Assembly (NCBI GenBank): GCA_964645585.1
Contig: CAZYAN010000001.1
Location: 94,004-158,003, forward strand
DNA length: 64,000 nt
Direction of reading: 5' to 3'
From: DATGSL01 sp964645585
GTDB taxonomy: Bacteria; Verrucomicrobiota; Verrucomicrobiia; Opitutales; T3Sed10-336
The notes beneath the pieces were generated by a model. It did no database searches and had not been told where the DNA came from. It worked only from the letters and a program-made list of their open reading frames with translations. Below, piece after piece: positions 25,533 through 33,567 of the stretch. Within the stretch, counting starts at the first letter, position 1; each line of letters starts with the position of its first letter. A program made the translations under genes and the position numbers.

Positions 25533-27638
25533 TCAGGCTTCGCAGGCGTCGCTGGTGCAGGCGGGGGTCTCGTAGGGGCGGGTTTCGTCGGATTCTTCTC
25601 TGAGGGTGGCGTAATCAACTTTCCGATACACCAGCCGATTCCAAAGGGCGATGTCGTCTTCGGTGATGACTTCCTCGCGCGGGGCCTGCGGGTAGATTTT
25701 GTCGCCCGCGTAGGGGAGGAGGGAGATCCCGGTGAAGTAGCGGCGGTTTCGCCAAATAAAATCTTCGACCGCGTCCCATTCGTCCGGCCGCACCGTACAT
25801 GTGTTTGACACATTGTGATGAAGCGACGGAGATATGTCGTCGAAGGCCCGGCCCGCCTGCACCCAATGCTGCTGGACGAACTTGACTGCTTTCAAAAAAT
25901 CAATGGCGCCAAGGTCGCCTCGGACGATCGCGCCGGGCGGGGCGGTTTGAGGAAATATGATGACATCATCACTTTCCGGGTGATGCGTGGACGGTTCGAT
26001 CATATGCGGGTTGACCTTTGCGAAATGGCGATAGACGGGATCGTCGCGATTCACTTGGACCCGCCTAAAGTAACGTTTGGCGTGATGGGGGTGAATTCCC
26101 GAACCGGCACCGAGGAGGAGCGAAGTCGTGCCTTCAGGTTTGACGCAAGTCGTCCGCGCTGCGGGCCGGATTCCGATCGCGGCCGCGACGGCGGCGTTGG
26201 CGGTGCGGCAGATGGCCGCGCCGCATTCGAGCACCTCTTGTTTCAGCAGCAGATCGGGCCGGTCGAGGATGCCGCAGATGGAGACTCCGATCAGGGCTTC
26301 GCGTTCGTTGAGAAAACGGGTGACGGGGCCAAGACACGGCATGTCGATATACGCGGCTTGCAGCGTGCCGAGGACGGCGGCGTGATGACAGGCCCGGTAG
26401 AAATCCTCCTCCGTTGTGATCTTGGCGGCGTTGATCGTTGAGAGGTTGCACATCTGCCAGCCGGAGAGCCGGGTGGCGGCGTTCAGGGCGTCTTGGAAAC
26501 CGAGCTCTCGCAGGCGGGCGGCGTCGCTGTCCAAAAACGGACCACTAACAACCGGATTGAGGCCGATCTCGCAACACGGGTTGCAGCCGTATTCCTTGGA
26601 TGAGGAAAAATAGAATCCGGGTTCGCCGAATTCTTTTTGGCAATCGAACAGCTGGTGGAATTGTTTGCGGGTTCCGGATGAGCGGTCGATGACGGCGGAG
26701 TTGTTCGAGCCTGCGCGTTGCGGATTCTCGTCGATCCAATTCCCGGTTTTGGCCTCCATCATAGCGGCGTCATCGGGAGAAAACAGGCAGATCGTGGCAG
26801 AGCGTCGCGTGCCGCCTGCAATTACCGCACGCGCGACAAACATGCAAATATCGTAGGCTTCTATCGGTTGCAGGCGCCTGCCGCCCGCGCGTTTGAGGAT
26901 CTGCTCGACGTTTTCCAGCGCCCGCTTGAGCGGCCGGTAACCTGGTGCTCGACCGCCGGAAGTCTTGAGGGGAGCGCCGCGCCGGCGGATCCGTGAATAA
27001 TCGAATCGCACCATGTATCCAGAAAGGTACGACTGAAACAGTGCGTCTAGGGAGTCGCTCCATCCCTCGATTGAATCGGCGACCGCGTGATCGACGACGG
27101 GGAGTTTGCGATCGTCCGGGCGATTGGGGAATTTCGGCAGTCGGTTGATATGGTGAAATTGAACCGAAATGCCGCAGCCGCATCCGGCGAGAAGCAGGTA
27201 GAAGTATTCGCGGAAAAAGGCGATGCGATCGACCGGGCTGAAGCAGCAGTTGAACATGCGGGCGTTGGCCGCTTCGATCGCCTTGCCGCCAAACTGGAGA
27301 GAGCGCATCGAAGGCATCACCCGCTTTTCGCGAACCGCGTGGAAGGCTTCGCGGATGCAATCGGGAACCGTTCGTCCAGCGAGGCAGGCGCGGACGCGCT
27401 CTTGGGCGGGATCGGTCGTTTTGTCCGGCGGCGGGAGAAACTGATCCGGGCACTTGTGATACCCGCCGAAGCGGCGGAGGTGCATCGATTCGACGCGGTC
27501 GACGATTTCGTGAAACAGCTCGCGGCGTTTCAGGTCGGGCCGGTAACGGGCGTATTTATCGGTCGCGATAAAATCGCTCAGACCGTTGTCCGCATAGTCA
27601 CGCGGTTGCGTGTCGGCCCTCTTTCTCCCGGAAGCCAT
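25533..27638 (-). CDS. nrdJ: Adenosylcobalamin-dependent ribonucleoside-triphosphate reductase (class II, monomeric)
   Basis: A 701-residue monomeric class II RNR of the Lactobacillus leichmannii type. The thiyl-radical Cys is in GWQMCNLST (near residue 392), NPCCEIGLNP is the active-site loop, and a CX4C pair near the C-terminus (ACTSDACEA) is the shuttle that re-reduces the enzyme. It makes dNTPs from NTPs without oxygen, using vitamin B12. Length is slightly under the usual 730-740. No cobalamin riboswitch was recognised in the 352 bases upstream. Confidence 0.94.
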   Translation of the reverse strand: MASGRKRADTQPRDYADNGLSDFIATDKYARYRPDLKRRELFHEIVDRVESMHLRRFGGYHKCPDQFLPPPDKTTDPAQERVRACLAGRTVPDCIREAFHAVREKRVMPSMRSLQFGGKAIEAANARMFNCCFSPVDRIAFFREYFYLLLAGCGCGISVQFHHINRLPKFPNRPDDRKLPVVDHAVADSIEGWSDSLDALFQSYLSGYMVRFDYSRIRRRGAPLKTSGGRAPGYRPLKRALENVEQILKRAGGRRLQPIEAYDICMFVARAVIAGGTRRSATICLFSPDDAAMMEAKTGNWIDENPQRAGSNNSAVIDRSSGTRKQFHQLFDCQKEFGEPGFYFSSSKEYGCNPCCEIGLNPVVSGPFLDSDAARLRELGFQDALNAATRLSGWQMCNLSTINAAKITTEEDFYRACHHAAVLGTLQAAYIDMPCLGPVTRFLNEREALIGVSICGILDRPDLLLKQEVLECGAAICRTANAAVAAAIGIRPAARTTCVKPEGTTSLLLGAGSGIHPHHAKRYFRRVQVNRDDPVYRHFAKVNPHMIEPSTHHPESDDVIIFPQTAPPGAIVRGDLGAIDFLKAVKFVQQHWVQAGRAFDDISPSLHHNVSNTCTVRPDEWDAVEDFIWRNRRYFTGISLLPYAGDKIYPQAPREEVITEDDIALWNRLVYRKVDYATLREESDETRPYETPACTSDACEA

Positions 27639-27990
27639 TGCGGGCGTACTTTACCTGTTGAGGGGGAGAATGGCGAGAGCTGAGGTTTCGGAGGTACGAT
27701 GCTCGGCGATCGGAGGTGCCAAGGGGGGCGACATAAGGGCGGCAGCGTTCCGATTACAATTGGAGAAAATGCGGAAAGCCTTGAAAGGGCGAATCAGCCA
27801 TCCTATCGGCTAGGTCGCCCCTTCAAGGCTTATTCTTTTGTTCCACTGGTACCCTGGGCTCAGTTATCAAGCCCTTCGAGCGATCCGCGGAGGGATGTCC
27901 CCGCTGAACGAATGTACTGCGCTTGCTATGCCGTTAGGTTCCTCAGAGGTGCGTTGCGATGGAGATTTCGCGCATCGGTCTCGTCGGGCA
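27639..27990. other. Gene-free interval upstream of nrdJ, possibly encoding a structured RNA
   Basis: No convincing gene is seen. The minus strand contains a possible small hairpin GGGCTT...AGCCC near 27850-27875 and the long hairpin described separately. Some 200 bases separate the end of the sugar phosphomutase gene from that hairpin. I find no match to the conserved cores of cobalamin riboswitch, SRP RNA, RNase P RNA or tmRNA. Confidence 0.4.
27776..27831. terminator. Long hairpin, probable bidirectional terminator
   Basis: Stem of 17 bases with one mismatch: AAGCCTTGAAAGGGCGA (27776-27792) and TCGCCCCTTCAAGGCTT (27815-27831), with an inner AGCC/GGCT helix. A T-rich run follows on the plus strand (TATTCTTTTGTT), and a weaker one on the minus strand. 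On the minus strand it would end the transcript of the upstream phosphomutase gene before nrdJ. Confidence 0.6.
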
Positions 27991-29991
27991 TTAAGTCGTC
28001 TGTGAGGAAGTGGCCGTGACCGGGGCGGGCTGATCGGCCCGGGCCGCGGCGTCTTCCTGAACGGCGTCGCGGAGAGCTGTGAGTGCCCGGAGCGCAGTTT
28101 CCTTAATCGTCGCGAGATCGCCATTCTTTGTTTCCTCTTTCGCGAAGAAGTAGAACTTGATCTTCGGCTCGGTTCCGCTGCCCCGGACGGCGTAGGAATA
28201 GCCGTTCTCGAGCTCGAGCATGTAAAAGTTCTGGTTCGGGATCTTCATTCCGTCGGCGTCGTGTATCTCGTCGCGTCCAAAGTCGATCATCCGGGCGACG
28301 CGGGTGCCGCCAATTTCGGTCGGCGGGCTGGCGCGGTAGGAGTCGAGAATGTTCCGGATCTTCGCGGCGCCGGCCGCGCCTTCGTAATAGATTTGTCCAA
28401 GAAGCTCGTCGTAGTACCCGTATCTCCGATACAAATCGTCGAGATGTTCTGGGATCGACTTTCCGGACTTTTTGACGGCGGCGGCCAGCTCACAGAACAT
28501 CAGGACCGCGCCATTCCCGTCTTTGTCGCGAACGAGATCACCCGAAAGGTAGCCGTAGCTCTCCTCGCCGCCAAAGACGTAAAACGTGCTGTATTCCTGG
28601 AGCAGCTCGGCGCGCCGCCGCCGTTCGGTTCGGTCGTAGTCGAGAGCAATACCGGTTTTCTCGAACAGATTGCGGACAAGCACTTTCTCCCAGCCGTTGA
28701 TCTTTTCTGCGATCCATTTAAAGCCGGTAAGTGTATTGATCACTTTGAGACCATGGGCCCGGGCGATCGCGTCTTGCAGGTCGGACGTGACAAATGTCTT
28801 GATAACGGCCGCGGAGGAAGTGCCTTCGGGCGGCAGCCAGCCGAGTTCTTTGTATTTGAGAATCCGATACTCGGCGAGCAGGGCGCCGATCTGATTGCCG
28901 GAGAGGAGCTCCATCCTTCTTCCGTCGGCGCTCCGGACGGCGACGCCCATGCGGTCGCAGTCGGGATCGGTTCCAATCACGACATCGGCACCCGAGCGCT
29001 CAGCGAGCGCAATCGCCTTCGAGAGAGCTTCGGCGTTTTCCGGATTCGGACTTTCGACGGTGGAGAACGCGGGATCCGGGACCATCTGCTCTTCGACCGT
29101 TTCAAAGGAAATACCGAACTGTTCCATCAGCGGAACCGACTGGATGGCAGCGGTTCCGTGAATCGGACTGAAGACTACCTTGAGCGGGTTGTCCTTGAAA
29201 ACGTCTGGATCGAGGATGACGCTCGCGACTTCGTCCCGGTAGGCGGCGTCGGCCCAGTCGGGAATTTCGATGACGCCGTCGAGATTGATTTGGAGAAACG
29301 GCGGAATGTCGGCGAGCCGGACATTATTCACCTCGTTGATAATTCCGCTCGCGTGAGGTTCGACGATTTGTCCTCCGTCTTCAAAGTAGACTTTAAACCC
29401 GTTGTCGTGAGGAGGATTATGGCTGGCGGTAATGACGACACCGGCGGTCGCGCGGAGGCGGCGCAGGGTGAAACTGAGCTGTGGTGTGGAGCGCGCTCCC
29501 GGGAAGACGAAGGCGCGACCGCCAAGGCGGGTCCAGGTGGAAGCGGCGAGATCGCAGAAGTGCCGGGAGAAATAACGCACGTCGTGGGCGATCGCGAGGC
29601 GCGGCTGTTCGAACCGTCGCTCCTCGGTGAGATAGCGCTCGGCGTAACGGAACAAACCGATCGTGGCGCGGATGACGTTGAAGTCGTTGAGGGCGTTGCT
29701 GCCGACCGCCGGATGCGCCGGATGGGGCCCTGTGCTGTCCGGACCCCGTTCCGCCGTGGTGCTGATCCGCCCGATCGTCCGTCCGCGCATTCCGCCGGTT
29801 CCAAATTCGAGCGGCTGGAAGAAGCGGTCGCTCAATTCATCCCAAGCTTCGGTTTCGACCAGTTCATTGAGACTCTCAACGGCCCATTCCGGGAGAAAGC
29901 CGGCTTCGAGCCATTCGGTGAGGTTCTCGGCCGCCGATTCGAGAAGTTTCCCCTTGGTGCGCGCCTGTTGGATTTTTTCGAGAAGGTTCAT
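27991..29991 (-). CDS. Phosphohexomutase (phosphoglucomutase/phosphomannomutase family)
   Basis: A 666-residue alpha-D-phosphohexomutase. The catalytic Ser loop is TASHNPPHDNG, the Mg-binding loop is GTDPDCDRMGV, the sugar loop is GGEESYGYL and the phosphate-binding loop is RGSGTEPKIKF. The long N-terminal region and FGTGGMRGRTIGRI block match the larger PgcA/PGM2-like type. It interconverts hexose 1- and 6-phosphates. It lies 43 bases downstream of a UDP-sugar pyrophosphorylase, so the pair probably makes UDP-glucose or UDP-HexNAc. A longer frame upstream is rejected in favour of the ATG at 29991 (MNLLEKIQQ). Confidence 0.92.
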   Translation of the reverse strand: MNLLEKIQQARTKGKLLESAAENLTEWLEAGFLPEWAVESLNELVETEAWDELSDRFFQPLEFGTGGMRGRTIGRISTTAERGPDSTGPHPAHPAVGSNALNDFNVIRATIGLFRYAERYLTEERRFEQPRLAIAHDVRYFSRHFCDLAASTWTRLGGRAFVFPGARSTPQLSFTLRRLRATAGVVITASHNPPHDNGFKVYFEDGGQIVEPHASGIINEVNNVRLADIPPFLQINLDGVIEIPDWADAAYRDEVASVILDPDVFKDNPLKVVFSPIHGTAAIQSVPLMEQFGISFETVEEQMVPDPAFSTVESPNPENAEALSKAIALAERSGADVVIGTDPDCDRMGVAVRSADGRRMELLSGNQIGALLAEYRILKYKELGWLPPEGTSSAAVIKTFVTSDLQDAIARAHGLKVINTLTGFKWIAEKINGWEKVLVRNLFEKTGIALDYDRTERRRRAELLQEYSTFYVFGGEESYGYLSGDLVRDKDGNGAVLMFCELAAAVKKSGKSIPEHLDDLYRRYGYYDELLGQIYYEGAAGAAKIRNILDSYRASPPTEIGGTRVARMIDFGRDEIHDADGMKIPNQNFYMLELENGYSYAVRGSGTEPKIKFYFFAKEETKNGDLATIKETALRALTALRDAVQEDAAARADQPAPVTATSSQTT

Positions 29992-30034
29992 GTTGTGGAA
30001 TCTGGAATGAGGGAACTGTGAATAAACATTGCGG

Positions 30035-31504
30035 CTAGAGAACCAGACCGTCTTGAACGGGGGGCTTCGGCTCGAGCGATTGCCATGCCTGGATAAAGCC
30101 CGCCTCATCGGTCGCGAAAAGGGGGCTGACCTCGATGGCGATGGACGGCAAGCCGCTCGCGTCGGTTTCGAGCGGAATGCCGGCGGCGCGGAACCAGCGG
30201 GCAAAGCGCCGGAGCTGGTCATCGCGACAAGTTGCGGGCGAGTCGGATCCCTCCGCGTTCTTCACCGGCGAAAATTCGTCTTCGCGCCGGGATTCGATGA
30301 CGAGCGGATTGCGGGCAAACGGGAGCGCGTCGAACACGAACATCTCGAATTTGATACCGTTTGGCTCGGACGGTTTCAGCGGGTTGCCGCTCTCGTCGAT
30401 CGTCGGGATCTTTTTTCGTGCCCGGTGGAACGGGAGAACCGGGCCGCCTTCGTCGGCACGCTCGCCGAGCTTTTTGACAAAGGGAACCGCGAGCAAATGG
30501 ATGGCGATGCTGCCGCTGCCGAAGAGGAGCGCGCCTGAGTCGTCGTGTTTTTCGGCGAACGCGGCGGGCAAGTCGCTGTATTCGACGACGAGCATCTTGC
30601 CGTCTCGCTGCGCAAAGACGCCGACCTTTTCGTCGGGCGAGCGTTTCGCAATCATCTTGCTCGACATCTCCGATTGCTCCCTGAGGTGAAAGCCGAGAAA
30701 GACCGGGTCGATGGCGTGGACGAGGGGGTTGTCCACCTGGAAGTAGGAGATCGTTTCGATCCCGCGATCTTCCATCATCGCGATGGCACCGCTCCGGCAA
30801 AGGGCGCGAAGCGAGCCGCCATGACCGTCGGGCGACATCGCGATCCGGTTTTTGGATTCGAGGAGAATTTTGCCGTTTGGATCGACAGCGGGCATCCTGC
30901 CTTGTCGAAAGAAAAACACGTCGCCTTCGGGCAGTCCGAAGAATTGGTGCTGACGAAAGAAAGCCTCGGTTTCCGCGTGATTGACGTGGCTCGTCATAAT
31001 GAACCACGGGATCGCAGCGCCGAATTGCGCGCGCGCGGCTTGTATTTGTTCGGCGAATACCTGAAACAGCGATTTCTTGGTAACCGGGGTCACGGGGAAC
31101 GTCCCCTTCGGGCCGTCGAACCCGAGCCGGGTGCCCTGACCGCCGGCAACGGTGAACGCGGCGACCTTTCCTTGGCGAAGAGCTTCTTCACCGATTTGCG
31201 CGGCTTCCCGCCATTCCTGCTGTTCCGCTTTCGTTTTGGGGAGATGGAGAAACGGAGCCGGTTCGAGGGTGGAAAAGTCACCGCTGGCAGGGTCGTCGCC
31301 CGCGCCAGCGGTCAGCCGGCTGATCTCCGCGAGATCGATTTCGCGGGCGTCGGCGAGCAGCTGTTCACGATCGTTCGAAGAAAGTTCGTCCCAAAATCGA
31401 AAAACCTGGCCCTGGTCCGCTTCCTCGAAATTCCGGTGCAGGTCGGCCGTCGCGGAATCCGACGCGTCATTATGGCCGAGGCTTGTCTTTGTTCGTTCTA
31501 TCAT
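30035..31504 (-). CDS. UDPGP-family UDP-sugar pyrophosphorylase
   Basis: A 489-residue eukaryote-like nucleotidyltransferase. The nucleotide-binding loop is TVAGGQGTRLGFDGPKGTFPV (near residue 118), and later blocks are IAMSPDGHGGSLRAL, YFQVDNPLVHAIDP and NGIKFEMFVFDALPFA. The LGFDGPKG form and GHGG block resemble UDP-N-acetylhexosamine pyrophosphorylases (UAP1 type) more than UTP-glucose enzymes, so the sugar could be GlcNAc-1-P. First gene of a pair with the phosphohexomutase; divergent from the ftsB-like gene with only 44 bases between starts. Confidence 0.9.
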   Translation of the reverse strand: MIERTKTSLGHNDASDSATADLHRNFEEADQGQVFRFWDELSSNDREQLLADAREIDLAEISRLTAGAGDDPASGDFSTLEPAPFLHLPKTKAEQQEWREAAQIGEEALRQGKVAAFTVAGGQGTRLGFDGPKGTFPVTPVTKKSLFQVFAEQIQAARAQFGAAIPWFIMTSHVNHAETEAFFRQHQFFGLPEGDVFFFRQGRMPAVDPNGKILLESKNRIAMSPDGHGGSLRALCRSGAIAMMEDRGIETISYFQVDNPLVHAIDPVFLGFHLREQSEMSSKMIAKRSPDEKVGVFAQRDGKMLVVEYSDLPAAFAEKHDDSGALLFGSGSIAIHLLAVPFVKKLGERADEGGPVLPFHRARKKIPTIDESGNPLKPSEPNGIKFEMFVFDALPFARNPLVIESRREDEFSPVKNAEGSDSPATCRDDQLRRFARWFRAAGIPLETDASGLPSIAIEVSPLFATDEAGFIQAWQSLEPKPPVQDGLVL

Positions 31505-31548
31505 TTTAGGTGTTTCGCTATCAAAGGTGGCATTTCTCTAACTAGGCG

Positions 31549-31878
31549 ATGAAAAACCCGAAAATCGGAAAGTCGATACTGGTTCTCGTATGCGGGCTGT
31601 TCATCGCGGCGTCCGCATTCTTTTCCGTACTTCTGGGAAAGACCTATCGGGAGTACACAAACATGCAATCCCGAGCAGCCTACTACGAAGAAAAAGTAGC
31701 GGACAAGGAAGCGCAACTGAAGGAAAAAGCGGACCGTCTGCACCGTCTCCGGCACGACCCCGAGTATGTCGATCGGGTTATCCGCCAGCGTCTCGGTTAT
31801 GCGAAGCCGGGAGAGCTGGTTTTTCGCTTCGAGGAAGTCGAAGTCGAAGAATTCGATGAGGAACCCCTTCCGCAATGA
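31549..31878 (+). CDS. ftsB: FtsB/DivIC-like septum-formation protein
   Basis: A 109-residue bitopic protein: short N-terminus, one span (residues 9-30), then a coiled coil (about residues 38-72) and the LRHDPEYVDRVIRQRLGYAKPGELVFRFEE block that marks FtsB/DivIC proteins. It should join FtsL and FtsQ at the division site. The acidic tail is unusual. It overlaps the next gene by 4 bases. Confidence 0.85.
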   Translation: MKNPKIGKSILVLVCGLFIAASAFFSVLLGKTYREYTNMQSRAAYYEEKVADKEAQLKEKADRLHRLRHDPEYVDRVIRQRLGYAKPGELVFRFEEVEVEEFDEEPLPQ

Positions 31879-32495
31879 GTCTGATTCAAGACGAAATCAA
31901 TAAGGCCTCGGCGCCCGATACTGATTCGAGCGGAGGAGGGGCGGTTGCCAAGGGTCTGAATAAACCGCTGCTGAGCCTCCTGTTGATTTTTGCGGCGGGA
32001 CTGATGCTGATTGGACTCGGCGCGCTCCTGACCTATGTTTTCCTGGCGTCGAATCAAGACGAGGCCGTGGCGGAAGTGACGGTCGAGGAGGCAGGGGAGG
32101 AGGCGGTTGCAGGGGAAGTTGAAGCGAAAGCGGCCGGTCTGCCCTTGCCCGATGTCGCGCCTGTCGCGGAACCCGAGGCAACGGTTGTCACGGCTGAAGC
32201 AGACGTTAATAAAGAGCCGACTGTTGTATCCGTTTCGCCTGACAGGACCGACGCGGCGGGCGTTGAGACGTCGAAAGCAGGAGTACCGGCGGTCGAGACA
32301 TTGATGCGGACGATGCGCGTTTCCGGCGTGAGGCTCTCGGGCGAAAACGGGAGCCGGGTCATCATCAACGGAAAGGTTTTCACGATCGGCGATCGGCTGC
32401 CTGCGCCGTTCGAACTCGAATTGATTGCCATTGCCGAAGACCGGCTGGAGTTTCGCGACCCGAAAAGCGGCGTTGTTTACCGCCGGCGACTTTGA
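31875..32495 (+). CDS. Bitopic membrane protein with GspB-like C-terminus
   Basis: A 206-residue protein with a cytoplasmic N-terminus, a span near residues 34-58, and an Ala/Glu/Val-rich linker (65-140). The small C-terminal domain VSGVRLSGENGSRVIINGKVFTIGDRLP...LEFRDPKSGVVYRRRL resembles the periplasmic end of GspB-type proteins of type II secretion. The pilB gene is 8 kb away. Co-translated with the ftsB-like gene, so a role at the septum or in envelope assembly is also possible. Confidence 0.7.
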   Translation: MSLIQDEINKASAPDTDSSGGGAVAKGLNKPLLSLLLIFAAGLMLIGLGALLTYVFLASNQDEAVAEVTVEEAGEEAVAGEVEAKAAGLPLPDVAPVAEPEATVVTAEADVNKEPTVVSVSPDRTDAAGVETSKAGVPAVETLMRTMRVSGVRLSGENGSRVIINGKVFTIGDRLPAPFELELIAIAEDRLEFRDPKSGVVYRRRL

Positions 32496-32589
32496 GCGGA
32501 GCCGCCGCGCCTCCTTGCGGTCCGGTTGTTTCTCTGTTCCAGGCGGCGGCGGGTGATTTTTGCGTCATTGATCGTTTCCAAGCAGGGGC

Positions 32590-32618
32590 TTGACAGGGGT
32601 GGGGGGCAACTTCATGTT
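32590..32618 (+). promoter_or_regulatory. Candidate rpmH promoter
   Basis: A consensus TTGACA (32590-32595), a 17-base G-rich spacer and CATGTT (32613-32618), 43 bases before the rpmH ATG. The -10 is weak. The position fits the start of the rpmH-rnpA-yidD-yidC operon. Confidence 0.45.
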
Positions 32619-32660
32619 CACTCCTTTTCGTTCAATACCGGCAGGAATTAAGAGACAGTC

Positions 32661-32801
32661 ATGCAACCAACCTACAGACCTTCGAAGTTGAAGCGGGCCC
32701 GCAAGTTCGGCTTCCGCGCACGGATGGCCACGAAGAGCGGCCGCCAGATTATCAATGCCCGGCGCCGGAAAGGTCGCAAGCGCCTCTCCGCTTCGGTTTA
32801 A
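32661..32801 (+). CDS. rpmH: 50S ribosomal protein L34
   Basis: A 46-residue, highly basic protein: MQPTYRPSKLKRARKFGFRA, then SGRQIINARRRKGRKRLSAS, unmistakably L34. A short AGGAATTAAGAG stretch precedes the ATG. It heads the widely conserved rpmH-rnpA-yidD-yidC order. dnaA is not adjacent, so this copy of the cluster does not by itself mark an origin. Confidence 0.97.
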   Translation: MQPTYRPSKLKRARKFGFRARMATKSGRQIINARRRKGRKRLSASV

Positions 32802-32834
32802 TCGCGCTTTGCGCCGTTCAAGCCGCGTGGGCTC

Positions 32835-33197
32835 ATGCGCTTCACGTCCAGGCAGCGCCTGCGCCGCACGGCGGACTTTGCGGCCGTGCGGTCGGGTGGA
32901 ATCCGTATCGATTGCGGCACTTTTTTGTTTACCTGCCTGGTCAGGGCTGCCGATCAGCCGCCGCTCCGCCGTCTCGGGGTCATCGCCTCGCGGCGGGTTG
33001 GCAATGCGGTTTTCAGAAATCGCTGCAAACGCCGCTTGCGGGAGGTTTTTCGGCTTAACCAAGAGCAGCTTCCGCCCGGTTGCGACGTCGTTTTGATCGC
33101 CCGCCGGACTCTTGCCCATGAGCGCTTCAGCGAGACCGAACAGCGTTTTCTCAAAGCGTGCCGCCGAATCCGAGCACGGTTTCCGGAAAGTTTTTGA
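32835..33197 (+). CDS. rnpA: Ribonuclease P protein component
   Basis: A 120-residue basic protein that binds RNase P RNA and aids tRNA 5' maturation. The RNR motif is RVGNAVFRNRCKRRLRE (near residues 54-70), preceded by RLGVIASRR. The N-terminal FTSRQRLRRTADFAAV is typical. It follows rpmH by 33 bases and precedes yidD by 25. Confidence 0.94.
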   Translation: MRFTSRQRLRRTADFAAVRSGGIRIDCGTFLFTCLVRAADQPPLRRLGVIASRRVGNAVFRNRCKRRLREVFRLNQEQLPPGCDVVLIARRTLAHERFSETEQRFLKACRRIRARFPESF

Positions 33198-33222
33198 GGC
33201 GTTGACGGCACACGCTGTCCGT

Positions 33223-33528
33223 ATGCCGGGCCGTCTCGGTTTGCTGTTGATTCGCGGTTACCAGCTGTTCGTGTCGCCGCTCAAGCGATTGCTGTTCGGG
33301 CCGAGTGCCGGCTGCCGGTTTTATCCCACCTGCTCGCAGTACGCGATTGAAGCGATCGAGCGGCACGGGTTGCTTTGGGGAGGCTGGCGCGCATTGTGCC
33401 GGATCTTGCGCTGCCACCCTTTTCATCCAGGCGGCTATGATCCGGTCGATCGGGATGCGGAAGCCGGTGAGGCGAGCGCGGTGACCGTACGGTGCCATGG
33501 CCACCCGGCAGATTCGAGAACACGATAG
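33223..33528 (+). CDS. yidD: Membrane protein insertion efficiency factor YidD
   Basis: A 101-residue protein with an amphipathic N-terminus (LGLLLIRGYQLFVSPLKRLL) and the Cys-rich core GCRFYPTCSQYAIEAIERHG, then LRCHPFHPGGYDPV, the full YidD signature. It helps YidC-dependent membrane insertion. The ATG at 33223 is chosen; longer frames run back into rnpA. The last 20 residues are poorly conserved. Confidence 0.93.
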   Translation: MPGRLGLLLIRGYQLFVSPLKRLLFGPSAGCRFYPTCSQYAIEAIERHGLLWGGWRALCRILRCHPFHPGGYDPVDRDAEAGEASAVTVRCHGHPADSRTR

Positions 33529-33567
33529 CGGGACGGCGCGACAGAGTTTCAGACAGATTACTTGTTG

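Noticed and set aside
27639..27990. Cobalamin riboswitch upstream of nrdJ
   Set aside because: The conserved B12-box core was not found on the minus strand.
28261..30021. 586-residue open frame antisense to the phosphohexomutase
   Set aside because: The minus strand carries all four catalytic loops of a phosphohexomutase; the plus frame has no recognisable motif.
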